Positions 54,273 to 64,000 of a stretch of 64,000 nucleotides of DNA are shown here, one piece after another. The position numbers and the translations under genes were made by a program. This DNA comes from Aphrocallistes beatrix (taxonomy: Eukaryota; Porifera; Hexactinellida; Sceptrulophora; Aphrocallistidae): contig OY725489.1 in NCBI GenBank assembly GCA_963281255.1, positions 4,340,001 to 4,404,000 on the forward strand, written 5' to 3'. Numbering within the stretch: position 1 is the first letter of the stretch; the number at the start of each line of letters is the position of its first letter. A model generated the notes under the pieces. It was given only the letters and a program-made list of their open reading frames with translations. It made no database searches and was not told the DNA's origin.

Positions 54273-54935
54273 CAGTATGTTTCATAATTATTGCCACTAA
54301 TTTAATATTGTCATAAAGTAAATTTGTGTTGATACATAAGAAAGGCAATTATAGGTTACATTTTGTAATATATAAGTATTATGATATCAATAAAATCAGT
54401 ACTTTATCTTCTTTCCTTTTAGTTTGATACACTGTCGTATCCGCTTGGGCATTGAATTTAAAAATTCACAAGGAAATCGGGGGTAAAAGTGCACCACTCT
54501 TTAACAATTGCAGTTTCTAATTCAGCTATGTTTGAAAAGTGACTGATTGAGAGACGATGCTTTAATACCCCCAGATGTTTTCTATTGGGTTTAGATCCGG
54601 GAAATATGGTGGCCAAGGCAAAACTTGCAAATTTTCACTATCTTTCCAAGCTCTACTGACTTTGGATGAGTGTATTGGAGAGTTGTCCTCTTGCAGTATC
54701 CTTCCTTCTGGATACAAAACGTGAGCTGATTCAAGCAAACATTCATTTAGTGTTTCGATATACAACTATGAATTAAAATTCTGTTTGAAAACCTTTAGTA
54801 CAGTAGCTCCTCTAGCAGAAATACCACCCCAAATGTGAAGTTTCGGTACATGACGGGATATCTGTGAAATTGGATTTTCATCTCCTTTAGTCCACACCCG
54901 CAGACGGTGTCTATTTAGTAATTATTTCTATTTAA
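54273..54935 (-). pseudogene. Tc1-like DD34E transposon relic
   Basis: CAGTATGTTTCATAATTATT after TA (54271-54272) is the remaining terminal repeat. On the minus strand the catalytic end is readable: HIWGGISARGATV, ILQEDNSPIHSSKV and YFPDLNPIENIWGY, with 34 residues between D and E. This makes it a classical DD34E Tc1 lineage, different from the DD37E and DD37D copies. The N-terminal half is missing, cut by T2-c near 54940. Confidence 0.82.
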
Positions 54936-54939
54936 ATTG

Positions 54940-56089
54940 CTTTTTTATCATTTTTAGATCCTTATAGGGGTTCTAAACAATAATTCCGATTTTTATAACT
55001 CCAGCCCCAATATTTCGCCACTTTGAGCCACTTGTATCACCTGGTGTCGCTCTAAAAACGACACATTTTAAATGCGAAATGTCCCACACCTATAACTTCT
55101 TTTAACAGTGCCAGATCATCTTTTTAATGCTGAATTCATGCTCAGCACTAGATTTCCAGCAATTTGATATATATATTGACCATATTTTGAAACATTTTTG
55201 CTTGACCGTGCCTAGCAACGGCCAGGAATTTTTTCCACATTCCTGACCGTTGCTCGGAAAAGGCAACCAAAATATTCTCCAAATATGGTCAATATATATA
55301 TCAAATTGCTGGAAATCTAGTGCTGAGCACGAATTCAGTATTAAAATAACGACCTGGCATAGTCAAATAAAGTTATAGATGTGGGATTTCGGCGGATACT
55401 AGGTCATTTTTGGGTCCCCAGTCATAACTGACAACTTTTTTACACTTTTGAAGGTGTCATGATGTGAAAATATTTGATATGCCATATTTTGAAGTTAAGT
55501 ACTACTATAAGTTGTTGATTTAGGATTTTTAGATGTAATTTAATACTAGGACACAGTAAAAAATAATGGAAATCAAGCCTTTCCGAAGAAAATTGCTTTG
55601 TAGCCTGTTTTTAGCACTCAAAAAGATCAATTTTACAACGGAGGAATCTCTAGTTGCAAAAGTCGTAGATTAAAAAACTCGACGGTTTTGGAAAGATCTC
55701 GTCACGTAGAACAAAATGATAGAGACAGATTTTCGATATTCTACTTTAGAAAAAAGTTAAAATATTTTCCCTTATGAAAATCTGCCTCTAAAAATTGTAG
55801 CAACGAAATTTGAAAGAAAAAATTATTTGGGTTAAAATTGAAAATTCTATTCCTATTATTTTCTTTATTCAACCATTTCGTGCAGGAATAATTGAGTAAA
55901 AGAGACATAAGCCATTGAAGTTTCCTTGAATGTCCTCTATAAATTAGGTGATTTGTAGAAAATATTTTTCTTGCTTCTTGAGCTTCCGAAAAGTCTATTT
56001 TTGCAGATAACTCGTCGAGAATAGTTTCCACAAAAAGTTTCAGGAGAAAATAATGAAAAAAAAGTTAGTTCTGGAAGGAAACACCACCC
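54940..56089 (+). mobile_element. T2-c, TTAA element, left end truncated
   Basis: Close relative of T2-a over nearly its whole length (aaattgcttttttatcattt on the left). The right end ggaaggaaacaccaccc stops at 56089 before TTAA (56090-56093). The first about 50 bp with the left terminal repeat are missing. The central hairpin is at 55155-55318. The minus-strand frame 56031-55741, starting from GTG with ETILDELSAKIDFSEAQ, is open for 96 codons. Confidence 0.82.
55741..56031 (-). CDS. Small reading frame conserved between T2 copies
   Basis: Read from a GTG codon, 96 residues: ETILDELSAKIDFSEAQEAR, NHLIYRGHSRK, then a hydrophobic MSLLLNYSCTKWLNKENN. T2-b has the same frame at 43364-43591 (ETVLEELSAKIHFSEAQ) with mostly conservative differences. 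T2-a has the same sequence with shifts and stops. There is no ATG and no recognised domain. It may be a remnant of a coding exon of the autonomous ancestor or a coincidence of a short sequence under no selection. Confidence 0.3.
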   Translation of the reverse strand: METILDELSAKIDFSEAQEARKIFSTNHLIYRGHSRKLQWLMSLLLNYSCTKWLNKENNRNRIFNFNPNNFFFQISLLQFLEADFHKGKYFNFFLK

Positions 56090-56403
56090 TTAATCTACAC
56101 TAGTCAATATCAAAGGAAGAGCTATCAAAGAGCATAAGTTGTATCTCATGAATTCATAGTACATATTATATTAAACAATACATATAAACGACGAGTGTCT
56201 TTATATATTATAACATGAAAACCTCTCAAAAACAAAATATAAAAACTGGATATGAGAAGAACAATAAATTGAACTCTATCAATGTTAAAATTTCTGCGTC
56301 ATTTGGTGTTACGAAAATAATTGGTGACATTAGTAGTTATGGTAAGTCGGCGTCCTCCCGTGCATATAAATTGCTGGTACTTGCATTAACAATACCAAAC
56401 CAA

Positions 56404-57111
56404 ATGGACAAATCTCATAAAGCAAATTGGACCAGAGAAGAAGAGTACAGTTTCATTAATGAAATTGAGTCAGCAGGTGAGATTTTGAGAGGGTCAGGAA
56501 ATTCTGCTGACAAATACAAAAGGTGGAAACAAATCTTGAGAGACATTGTAGCCAAACTAAACTCATTGCATGGCAATGGCAGAGCTGTAGAGGATATTAG
56601 AAAAATCGACCAACCTAAAGCTAAATGCAAAGTCCAAAGTTGATGCAAGCTTTAAGGAAGCCAGAAAGACTGGATGGGGTACAAACACTGCAGGTAGAGG
56701 ATGAAGATATGTCTAATTATTTTTGCTGACTCTGCAGATCGGGTAACAGAGATGTTCCAAAACACCCCTGCTTTTAGAGAAATTTCAGGTCTTTTTCAAG
56801 CACCAGCAATAGCATCAGCAGTATCGGCTGCAGGTCCCGATGAATTTGAAGATACTCCAATTTTAGAGTCTCCAGCAGAAATTGAAATCCCGACAACATA
56901 TAAGGCATCAAAGAAAAGTCAGAAGAAAAGGCGAACTGTTGATGAGCAAGATGATTCGGTCGAACTCTTGAAGGCTGCAGACTTACTTCCGTTACAGCAG
57001 GAAGTTTTGTTCCAACAGATGGCTGTATTCTCAGAACAGCTGCAGTTAATAGAAGAACAGAGGGACTATTATCGATTGAAACGTCAGATACTGCTGGAAA
57101 AATCATTGTAA
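56404..57111 (+). pseudogene. Myb/SANT-like DNA-binding protein, Harbinger accessory type
   Basis: From ATG 56404 (an in-frame ATG exists upstream at 56215), residues 10-75 form a myb/SANT-like domain: ANWTREEEYSFINEIESAG, then RWKQILRDIVAKLNSL and GRAVEDIRK. A frameshift near 56605 and another near 56690 follow, with KVDASFKEARKTGWG readable between them. The second half (56701-57111) has an acidic linker, a basic KKSQKKRR stretch and a coiled-coil-like C-terminus (LQQEVLFQQMAVFSEQLQLI). Such proteins accompany the DDE nuclease of Harbinger/PIF elements and help bring it to DNA. No nuclease gene is present. The sequence at 57475-57531 looks like a Harbinger end. Confidence 0.65.
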
Positions 57112-57474
57112 ATAGGAAAATAGGATCAAAGTGATTATTATCAGTCATTTGAATCAATATAAAGCCTGTCTCTATAACTATGCATGTTAGAATAAGTGTA
57201 AGGTTATATAATCAAAGAATGTATGCTAGTTTATTCATATAAACCAAAGAAGAATTTGCCACGAATTATAGCATGTAATACATGTTGCGATGTTATACAC
57301 AATAAGAGAAATGATTCTAAAATATTTAAATTTTATTTGAAGTCTTATATCAATCAAGTAGATTCAATGTTCGATAGAAGTAATTTTGAACAACATTTAT
57401 GGAATTATTAGTGAAAATCGAATCAATTACAATACTTAAGACATCTCCCTAGGTTGCTTAAAGTTCGTTCTTAA

Positions 57475-57531
57475 GATCGAACTTAAGACTTAAGTACTAA
57501 GATCGATCTTAAGTTCTTAGTGAATACGGCC
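57475..57531. mobile_element. Putative Harbinger terminal sequence
   Basis: The complement reads GGCCGTATTCACTAAGAACT followed by TAAGATCGATCTTAGTACTT and more taag words. A ggccgtattcac start with repeated CTTAAG is common at Harbinger ends. The opposite end was not found to the left of 56215 and no TAA/TTA duplication could be paired. Confidence 0.45.
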
Positions 57532-57608
57532 GCTGTCCTCGTAAATCAACAGAATGTTTTTCTGATACCTAATCCATTTTCGTCAACTTACTTATGTAAG
57601 GCCTGGTT

Positions 57609-57857
57609 TTAGTCTCTGATTGGCATAAAAACCAAGCAACGTAACAGATTAGAATGCAAGGAGATTTGAGATGAACATTCAGGAAACAGACCGAGCAGGT
57701 GCTTGTAGCCTACCGGACTAGGAGAAAAATAATAGATAAGGTCAAACCCGATATGCTTCCATGGTGTCTCAGGAGTGGGAATCAGATGCAACTTTCTCTG
57801 AGGTTTAGGTAACATTGACTTGTTGTGCTGGCAAGTATCACACGATTTCACTTTCAA
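57609..57857 (-). pseudogene. Gypsy-type integrase fragment
   Basis: On the minus strand SCDTCQHNKSMLPKPQRKL is the end of the integrase zinc-binding region, followed by IPTPETPWKHIGFDLIYYFS, the beginning of the catalytic core of Ty3/gypsy-type integrases. The core then degenerates. No LTRs, reverse transcriptase or other retroelement parts were found nearby. This is the only retroelement trace I can support in the window. Confidence 0.7.
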
Positions 57858-58860
57858 TATAGAATTGAATATACATAATAAAGGTTAATTCAATAGAAAT
57901 TGTAATTGATAACTAATGAACTAAGCTCAAGTAGTTGACGATCTCTGAATACATCCCCAACAAATAATAACACTGCTGGATTGATTGAACGGGAGAATTC
58001 ATTCCCAAATGCAGTATAATATAATGGTACTTTTCCAATATACCGGATACATCTGAGCAGCATGGAACCTGGAAGTCTTTCTCTTCCCCGTTTCAATCTC
58101 TCTCTGTGATTAATTTAAACATATGTAATGATATATTAGTCGTCACAAAACAAATATGCGACCCTCTCGGGGTTTGATTATGGCACGAGAGAGGCCAATC
58201 TCTATTCTCTCTCTTGGATAGTCTCGTGTCCCTATCATGCAGCCTCAAGCGATTATCTTTTGGTCAGGCCAAAGCAAATTTGTACGTTATGAAAATTAAT
58301 CGATAATTAAAAAATGTTCCTGCCATGCGAACGTCGCAGGTTTAGAAACAAACTAATAAGAATTTGTGCGCATTGTGTGTTTACATTGTAGAGCATCTGC
58401 GATTCAGAAATAAAAAAATGTCTGTCGACAGACCAATAGTGCAGCTCCAGGAATTGACTCGAAGGAATATGAAATGTAAATATCGGAATACGTCGAGAAA
58501 TACCCATTTTAGGGCATTCTAAGTGTGAAATTTGGGATCTACATATTCAAATATCCTATATTAGCCGTTGAGAACTCGCTTTTAGCTCAAAATAAGATTT
58601 TTTCCAAAAGGTGTGAAAATATGTATATATTAATATGTTAAAAACTCGTAAAATATTCATATTATTACTTTCAAAATGCGAAAATCGGATCCTACGTGGT
58701 ACATTAGTCGTTGAGATCTTACTTATATCTTTAAGCAAAGCTTCGCGGTTGGAGGTGTTAAAATATGAATATATACTCATAAAAACCGGAAGTGATGTTG
58801 CGAAAAAATGTTGACGGTGCACATCCATACCATAATGAGATTATACATGCGAAATTCACG
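57858..58860. other. Non-coding stretch
   Basis: No supported gene. A ctctcttggatagtctcgtg region near 58195-58230 contains short CT repeats. Confidence 0.4.
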
Positions 58861-58862
58861 AA

Positions 58863-58871
58863 ATACATACA

Positions 58872-58902
<31 letters not shown>

Positions 58903-59357
58903 CATACATACATACATACATACATACATACATACCTACATACCTACATACCTACATACCTACATACCTACCTACCTACCTACCTACCTACATACATACA
59001 TATCTACATATCTACATATCTACATATCTACATATCATCTACATATCTACATATCATCTACATATCTACATATCTACATATCTACATATCTACATATCTA
59101 TACATATCTATACATATATATACATATATATACATATATACATATATACATATATATACATATATATACATATATACATATATATACATATATATACATA
59201 TATACATATATACATTGATACATATATACATATATACATATATACATATATACATATATACATATATACATATATATATATATACATATATATACATATA
59301 TATACATATATACATATATACATATATACATATATACATATATACATATATACATAC
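58863..59357. repeat. Compound microsatellite, about 500 bp
   Basis: (TACA)n, then (TACC/TACA)n, (TATCTACA)n, and finally (TACATATA)n. Units change gradually from left to right, suggesting successive expansion of mutated units. It is open in several frames on both strands only because the unit lacks stops. These frames are not genes. Confidence 0.97.
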
Positions 59358-59412
59358 GGACGGACGGACGAGATAGTCCGTCCATGCTATAAGGGAATCT
59401 CCCTATAGGAGC

Positions 59413-59870
59413 TTTTGTGCATCGTTTTAGGGCACTGCCTTTGAACGTGATTTTTGGGGTTCCCTTTGATATATTTCAGTCCTGAGCAGATTTAGATAAA
59501 AACTGATCCCGCCATCCAATTCTACGCATCAACTAACATATAGATTGAATTATCTGAAGTATTATTGTTTGAGGCTAAAGGAATAATAGTGTTTTGAAGT
59601 GGGTTTACAACCATTTTTGTCCCACTATTTGAGTTGCGAAAATTGACAAAAAATCCACTAAAAGTGCATAATATTTTTTCAACACGAGCAATAATGTTGA
59701 ACACCTCCCGATTACTTCTTCACATTGGTTCTTAATTATTTCACCTTTTAATGACCTTATTCTACGATTTTAACAATTTTTATTCTCCAAATTTAGTTTT
59801 AAGCCATTTTCATTGGGAAGATTCCAAATTTTTGACACTGCCCTAAACCGATGCACAAAAATCTACATAA
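59413..59870. mobile_element. Candidate MITE, about 458 bp
   Basis: The left edge ttttgtgcatcgttttaggg and the right edge ccctaaaccgatgcacaaaa are inverse copies, continuing as cactg...tttttggggttcc against ggaagattccaaattttt..cactg. The interior is non-coding. A target duplication could not be fixed. Both outer sides have a tataggag/tataggaa word. Confidence 0.6.
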
Positions 59871-60350
59871 TATAGGAACCAAAATAATTGCCCTTTTAAA
59901 ATAAACCAATATATAAATTGGAAGGTGATCCCTTAATGAATACAATGGGTAAATTGAAAATATCCTATTTTCACTCTCATTTGAGATACAGATTTAGAAC
60001 GAGAACTTTTGGAATGCCCTATGTATTATATATACAAATTGTAAATACAATTTCCCGCATTTTATAACGCGGGAATTATATGAATTCTCAATTCTTTGAG
60101 AATACATTCACGAATTCAGTCAACGGTGTCATAAAATAAACAAATTTCGTAAATAACGGGCTGGGGGGAATCATAAGCGGGCCACGGGCCACGGGCTTAA
60201 CGGGTAGCACCCTAGATAATGGTTGATTAGTAATTAGATCCTGGTTTATTTGAGGACTGATTAAAATATACCATCATTTTCGCCATAAGCCATTTTGGGT
60301 GGTGAAGCCATACAAATGTGGGGTCTTATTATTATTAATTATTATTAAAT

Positions 60351-60390
60351 TTCGCTACTTAATGTTTGGGTTCAAACATTTAGTAGCGAA
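60351..60390. repeat. 18-bp stem hairpin
   Basis: ttcgctacttaatgtttg, loop ggtt, caaacatttagtagcgaa: 17 of 18 positions pair. It lies beside an ATT microsatellite. Confidence 0.75.
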
Positions 60391-60499
60391 CTTTTTGCTG
60401 GTGGAAGTCAAGTCTAAACCGACAAAATTCCAGCGAATATTGCCCCGCATTCCTTTGAGGAAACCCTATTTGACGCAATCCTATCAAATTCTAAGTGCA

Positions 60500-60760
60500 G
60501 TATCCGGACTTTTATACTAAAATGGGTCTATTCATGAAGATTAAAACTCCGAATCGGTAAGTGATACAACTATTCGAGTTTCAGATTCGAAATCTTCGCA
60601 TTCGAATTAGTTATTGTAAGATATTTCTAATCAATTATTAATTCCTAATGTTTTCAAATTATCAATCACTGCTACCTTGTGCCACATATGTCCCTTTTTA
60701 TCACTATACATGATGGTGATGTACAACCCCTTGTGGCACAAGTTGATAATCTTTGCTCAT
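60500..60760 (+). repeat. Dispersed repeat R1, copy 3
   Basis: Direct relative of 33850-34060: tgggtctattcatgaagatt, attaattcctaatgttttca, ttgtgccacatatgtccc and actatacatgatggtgat correspond. Diverged, and the Tc1-like edge is not preserved. Confidence 0.55.
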
Positions 60761-61946
60761 TGAGTTGAGTAATTTATTAGAGAAATTTGATTGTATTTGA
60801 ATGTAGTATTTGAAATTTTTAATTACTTTCTGTAAGTATTTTATTACAATTTCAAATACATTCATCTTGAAATAGTGCAATTACGATTACTAATACAAAT
60901 GATTTTTAAATGATTTTCCAAACAGTAATTTGATTTAAAAATTATTTTAGAAATGATTCGCCACAATGCATTCGATTTACGACAGATTTTACAATGATTC
61001 AAGTCATATTAATTGATTCAACACAGTTTGTTTCAATGTAAAATCACTTGCAAAAGTCAGATATTGATTTTGATTTTAGATCAGTATTAATTATATTTGT
61101 ATATTTTGCCTTGTTTGAACACACCCTGGTTAGGGAGGGTATAAGGGAGAGATAGTTTTTGTTAATCATGTCATTCCACCATTATTATCCAGCCCAGGCG
61201 CTACACTCCCCTTGACTTAAGACAGTTTCCCTGTATACCTCTTTTATCCGACACCGAATGACAAAATGAAACCCATTTACAGTCCAGACAATGATACAAC
61301 TCAGAATTCATGAATGGAACCCATCAAACTTGGACACATAAGATGTATTAGCCCAATTTAACACCTGCAGTTGCAGACTCGTACCATTTTTCCAAATCTT
61401 GATTTGAACGTCGAATTTTCATTTCACACCATTTACTGCCATTCTATTTCCAGTTTTTCAAAATTTAGCAGTAATTATCAGAAGCTGGTGTGAGAGTACT
61501 AATAGTTCCGTGCTGAAATGTGTACAATACATGAGAACAGTTTTAGATTGGCAGCAACTAGCCCTATCTAAAATACATTGTACCATAATTACTGATCTAA
61601 TGTGATCACGCACCACCAGCTCACCATCACAAGTTATATCTTGGCTAGGCCACTCGTTATTAACGCCAAAAATATTCGCTTTATGAGTTCGAAATTGGCA
61701 AAATCGGATTCTATATAGTGGAATCATAGATCCTAATAATAGTATAGGAAGCACACTCAAAAGTACATCAACTTCGTGGTCACATCTAACTTTCACATCT
61801 TGGAGTTGAGTACAATTGATTTTATATTATCATTAATTTAATATTAAATTTTCCTCAAACACGAGTAAGGGGAGTGATCTCGATATAGAGTACACTCACC
61901 TAACAAAAGTATTCCTACATTCCAAACCTTTCCATTAAAAAATTAT
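60761..61946. other. Non-coding stretch
   Basis: No supported gene. A Tc1-end-like word tacactcacctaacaaaagt is at about 61890. Confidence 0.4.
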
Positions 61947-62038
61947 AAAATGAGTATATTTATGGGGAGAATAGCATCTGATTGCAAATGGGTGCATTTG
62001 CAATCAGATGCTATTCTCCCCATAAATATACTCATTTT
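61947..62038. repeat. Perfect 44-bp inverted repeat with 4-nt loop
   Basis: The left arm runs aaaatgagtatatttatggg to ttgcaaatg, the loop is ggtg, and the right arm is the exact inverse. All 44 positions pair. Immediately after it, caattgattatttactattt is repeated in tandem (62040-62075). Confidence 0.95.
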
Positions 62039-62639
62039 TCAATTGATTATTTACTATTTTCAATTGATTATTTACTAAGTAGTATAATAGAGATAGTGTA
62101 GTTTATCTTTGAATTTTGATATAATTTCTATTCTATTATGACGATATTAGTATTAATAATGTATGTAATATTATCCTTGTATGCATTTTAAATTCATGTT
62201 TTAATATGATACAGAATCCTTCAAAAATCATTTAGATTCTTTGCCTTCCCTGTAATGAGCAAATATAGTCTCTTGCTACAAAATAAATATTCAAGTAATT
62301 CATCAAAAGATTTTATTACTTGTTGAATAAGATGGATTCCTAACCTCATATTATTACTACATTTCTCCACGAAACAGAACAGAAATATTCAAATTTTATC
62401 AAGATACTTTTCGTTAAATATTCACTCTGTGACATCATATGGTAATTGCAGTACCAACTGATTTTGCATAATTAATGCGTCTTTCAGAAAGCATAGTTTG
62501 CTATGCTATATGTGATGGGTTCGTAATAAATATATAGCATCAATTTATTGCCCATTAGTAAAAAGCTAAAAGACAAAGATTACCTTTACAATGTCATTTT
62601 AAAATAAACAAAAAATGTTACTGCAATTATTATTATTAT

Positions 62640-63120
62640 TACAACCGTGCTTTGCTTGCTTGCACTGCGGGGCTGGCGGAAACTATGTATCTACCAGAGG
62701 CTCCCTTCGGTCGCCTGGAAATGAGATTGGTTAATTATAAGGAAGATATCATCATTAAATATGTTCATCTTATTTTTAAAATCGATAACACTCCAAAAAT
62801 TACCAAATTTGTCAATATTTAAAATTTTGATGAGTAATGATGACGTCATAGTAAAGTGATGAGTCATCATTTTTTGATGAAAGTTGCATCATATGTGAGG
62901 CGTTTTAGTATACAGATTCTGTTAAAACTTCAGCCTTCCATCTCCTATAATGGCTGAGTTATTCCCGAATAACTGTGTTGCTTAACCCTCGGTTGGCTAG
63001 GAATGTTGAAAGTGAAAATGAAAGTACATTGAAAGTGAAAATGAAAGTGGGGTTTTCTCTATTTATATATACTTTTGAGACGTAGCCAGGCGAGGGTTAA
63101 CTTTTAAAAATGTGACGATA
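62640..63120 (-). mobile_element. Helitron-like H1 copy (H1d), carrying a MITE
   Basis: Reads cttgcttgcactgcggggct, ggctcccttcggtcgcctgg, then tgatgacgtcatag and gtgatgagtcatcat as in the arms of H1a and H1b, and stops at cttttaaaaatgtgacgataacgtcat. About 480 bp, one arm only. A 111-bp piggyBac-type MITE is inserted at a TTAA that is uninterrupted in H1a (14266) and H1b (15358). Confidence 0.65.
62986..63096. mobile_element. piggyBac-type MITE, 111 bp, TTAA duplication
   Basis: The ends are CCCTCGGTTGGCTA and the inverse of CCCTCGCCTGGCTA, 12 of 14 positions matching. TTAA flanks both sides (62982-62985 and 63097-63100). The H1 arms elsewhere show gttgcTTAActtttaaaaat without the element. 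The interior is two blocks of gaaagtgaaaatgaaagt separated by acatt. CCC start plus TTAA is the piggyBac signature. Confidence 0.9.
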
Positions 63121-63121
63121 A

Positions 63122-63165
63122 CGTCATAATAATAATTATTATTATAATTATTATTATTATTATTA
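63122..63165. repeat. ATT/AAT microsatellite
   Basis: Runs of att and aat over about 45 bp, lying at the junction of two Helitron-like copies. Confidence 0.9.
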
Positions 63166-63740
63166 TTATTTGTTTGTGCAAGTTGATTGTGGAACTGGGA
63201 GGTGCTAGAATCATGAAATTTGGTACACAAGTAAATACTAGTAGTAATGAGATTTAGATTGAGTTCGAAGATCAATTCAAAATTTTCACACCTCTGTAAG
63301 AAAATGGAAAACATTTTAACATCTTTTCTATAGAATATATATGGCTTCATTCTAAAGTAATAAACATATTTTGTACCTTTTTATACATATTTTCACACCT
63401 TTTCGCAAATTTTGAAAGATATGCTAGACTAGCTTTCAACGGCTGATATAGAATTTTTAGCGGAGAGTAGATCCCGAAAAATCGCATCTACGAAAGTATT
63501 ATGGTGATAATTTTGTTAATTTTTTTACAATAGATACATAAAGTAAAAATTTTAAATATAGGCTAGAGACTAGCTTTCTAGGGTTGATATAGGGATTTTG
63601 GGGGTATGGATCCCGAATATCAGACTTTCCAAACTATATGGCAAGTATTTTGTTCAAAATAATCTACAGTTGATATTTCAAGGCGCCGCGAGGACGATTC
63701 TGCGGACACAAAGTGTTCGCTAGGCAAGTGCTCAATGCGA
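63165..63740 (+). mobile_element. Helitron-like copy related to 41395-42850
   Basis: Begins atttgtttgtgcaagttgat, then tcacacctctgtaagaaaat, ttttcacacctttt and gatacataaagtaaa, as in the tandem copies at 41-42 kb. Near the right side gcgccgcgaggacgattctg and gcggacacaaagtgttcgct form the GC-rich hairpin. Diverged, no protein. Confidence 0.5.
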
Positions 63741-64000
63741 CCTTGGAAATATTATATCTATGTACCCACTGCTTTATTTATGGGGGCGACTTCCTATGAA
63801 GTTAAGGTTAATCTCTCAATAATAACATATGTATGATAAAGAATCACGAGAGTGCAACAAAATTATAGCAAAGTCATGATACCATGATAACTATCACTAA
63901 ACTACATGTCCCTCTAAACTGTAGGAATGTGTGAGCATTCCGTTGAAAATTTCCACACATTTCTAAACAATCGGTGCATAGTGAGAATTCTTATGTGAAT

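Noticed and set aside
58792-59385. Long open frames on both strands across the TACA/TATA microsatellite (YIHTYIHT and MYICIYVY type peptides)
   Set aside because: They follow from a repeat unit without stop codons. The low-complexity peptides and overlap on both strands show that they are not genes.
60170-60215. tRNA-like GC-rich stretch (gggccacgggccacgggc)
   Set aside because: It cannot be folded into a cloverleaf with a T-loop GTTCRA motif. It is a short direct repeat of gggccac.

Overview
This is a piece of animal nuclear genome, AT-rich and built almost entirely of nested DNA transposons. Spliced-type sequence (GT donors with consensus context), long AT-rich non-coding stretches, a 200-base run of N (assembly gap), microsatellites and transposase families typical of invertebrates (mariner, Tc1-like with DD37E and DD37D triads, piggyBac, hAT, a Mutator-like family with a PHD finger, a P-like element with a THAP domain) point to an invertebrate. 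The mariner and Tc1 copies would fit an arthropod, but the phylum cannot be fixed from the sequence. I see no convincing complete host gene, no tRNA or rRNA, and no LINE reading frame. One gypsy-type integrase fragment is the only retroelement trace.

Layout. 1-7350: a small MITE with a 5-bp target duplication, several short direct repeats, an orphan reading frame of 169 codons (5136-5645) and a hAT MITE. 7354-13484: Mutator-like copy M1 with a mariner in its 3' flank (9270-10599), then a Tc1-type DD37E element with an intact transposase (11879-13226), then the gap. 13485-19943: a second Mutator-like copy on the minus strand (M2) split by about 5 kb of Helitron-like head-to-head foldbacks, a mariner relic and a 1.07-kb foldback. 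20163-25575: a Russian doll in which Tc1-B contains Tc1-A, which contains a 1.9-kb TTAA element (T1); a 1.2-kb TTAA element (T2) sits in the Tc1-B transposase gene. 26320-30476: foldbacks with 7-bp target duplications and a related P-like element encoding a THAP domain. 35480-41120: Mutator-like copy M3 interrupted by an unclassified CACWG-ended transposon (36127-38240) and a hAT element (38282-40918). 43304-49727: T2 and T1 copies inserted into each other, with an intact DD37D transposon in the T2 hairpin. 50662-57857: DD37D relic, degenerate piggyBac with subterminal tandem repeats, DD34E relic, third T2 copy, Harbinger-type myb-like gene, gypsy integrase fragment. 58863-64000: a 500-bp TACA/TATA microsatellite, hairpins, Helitron-like copies and a 111-bp piggyBac-type MITE.

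The most valuable property of the window is that many insertions can be dated relative to each other and proved with uninterrupted paralogous copies ('empty sites') in the same 64 kb. That gives exact termini and target duplications for elements that could not otherwise be classified: TTA for the CACWG element, 7 bp for the THAP/foldback family, TTAA for T1, T2 and a MITE, TA for the Tc1/mariner group and 8 bp for the hAT copies. Two Tc1-type transposases (12082-13152 and 44827-45852) are uninterrupted with all catalytic residues. Almost everything else is broken by stops, frameshifts or insertions. All similarity statements between copies are by-eye comparisons.
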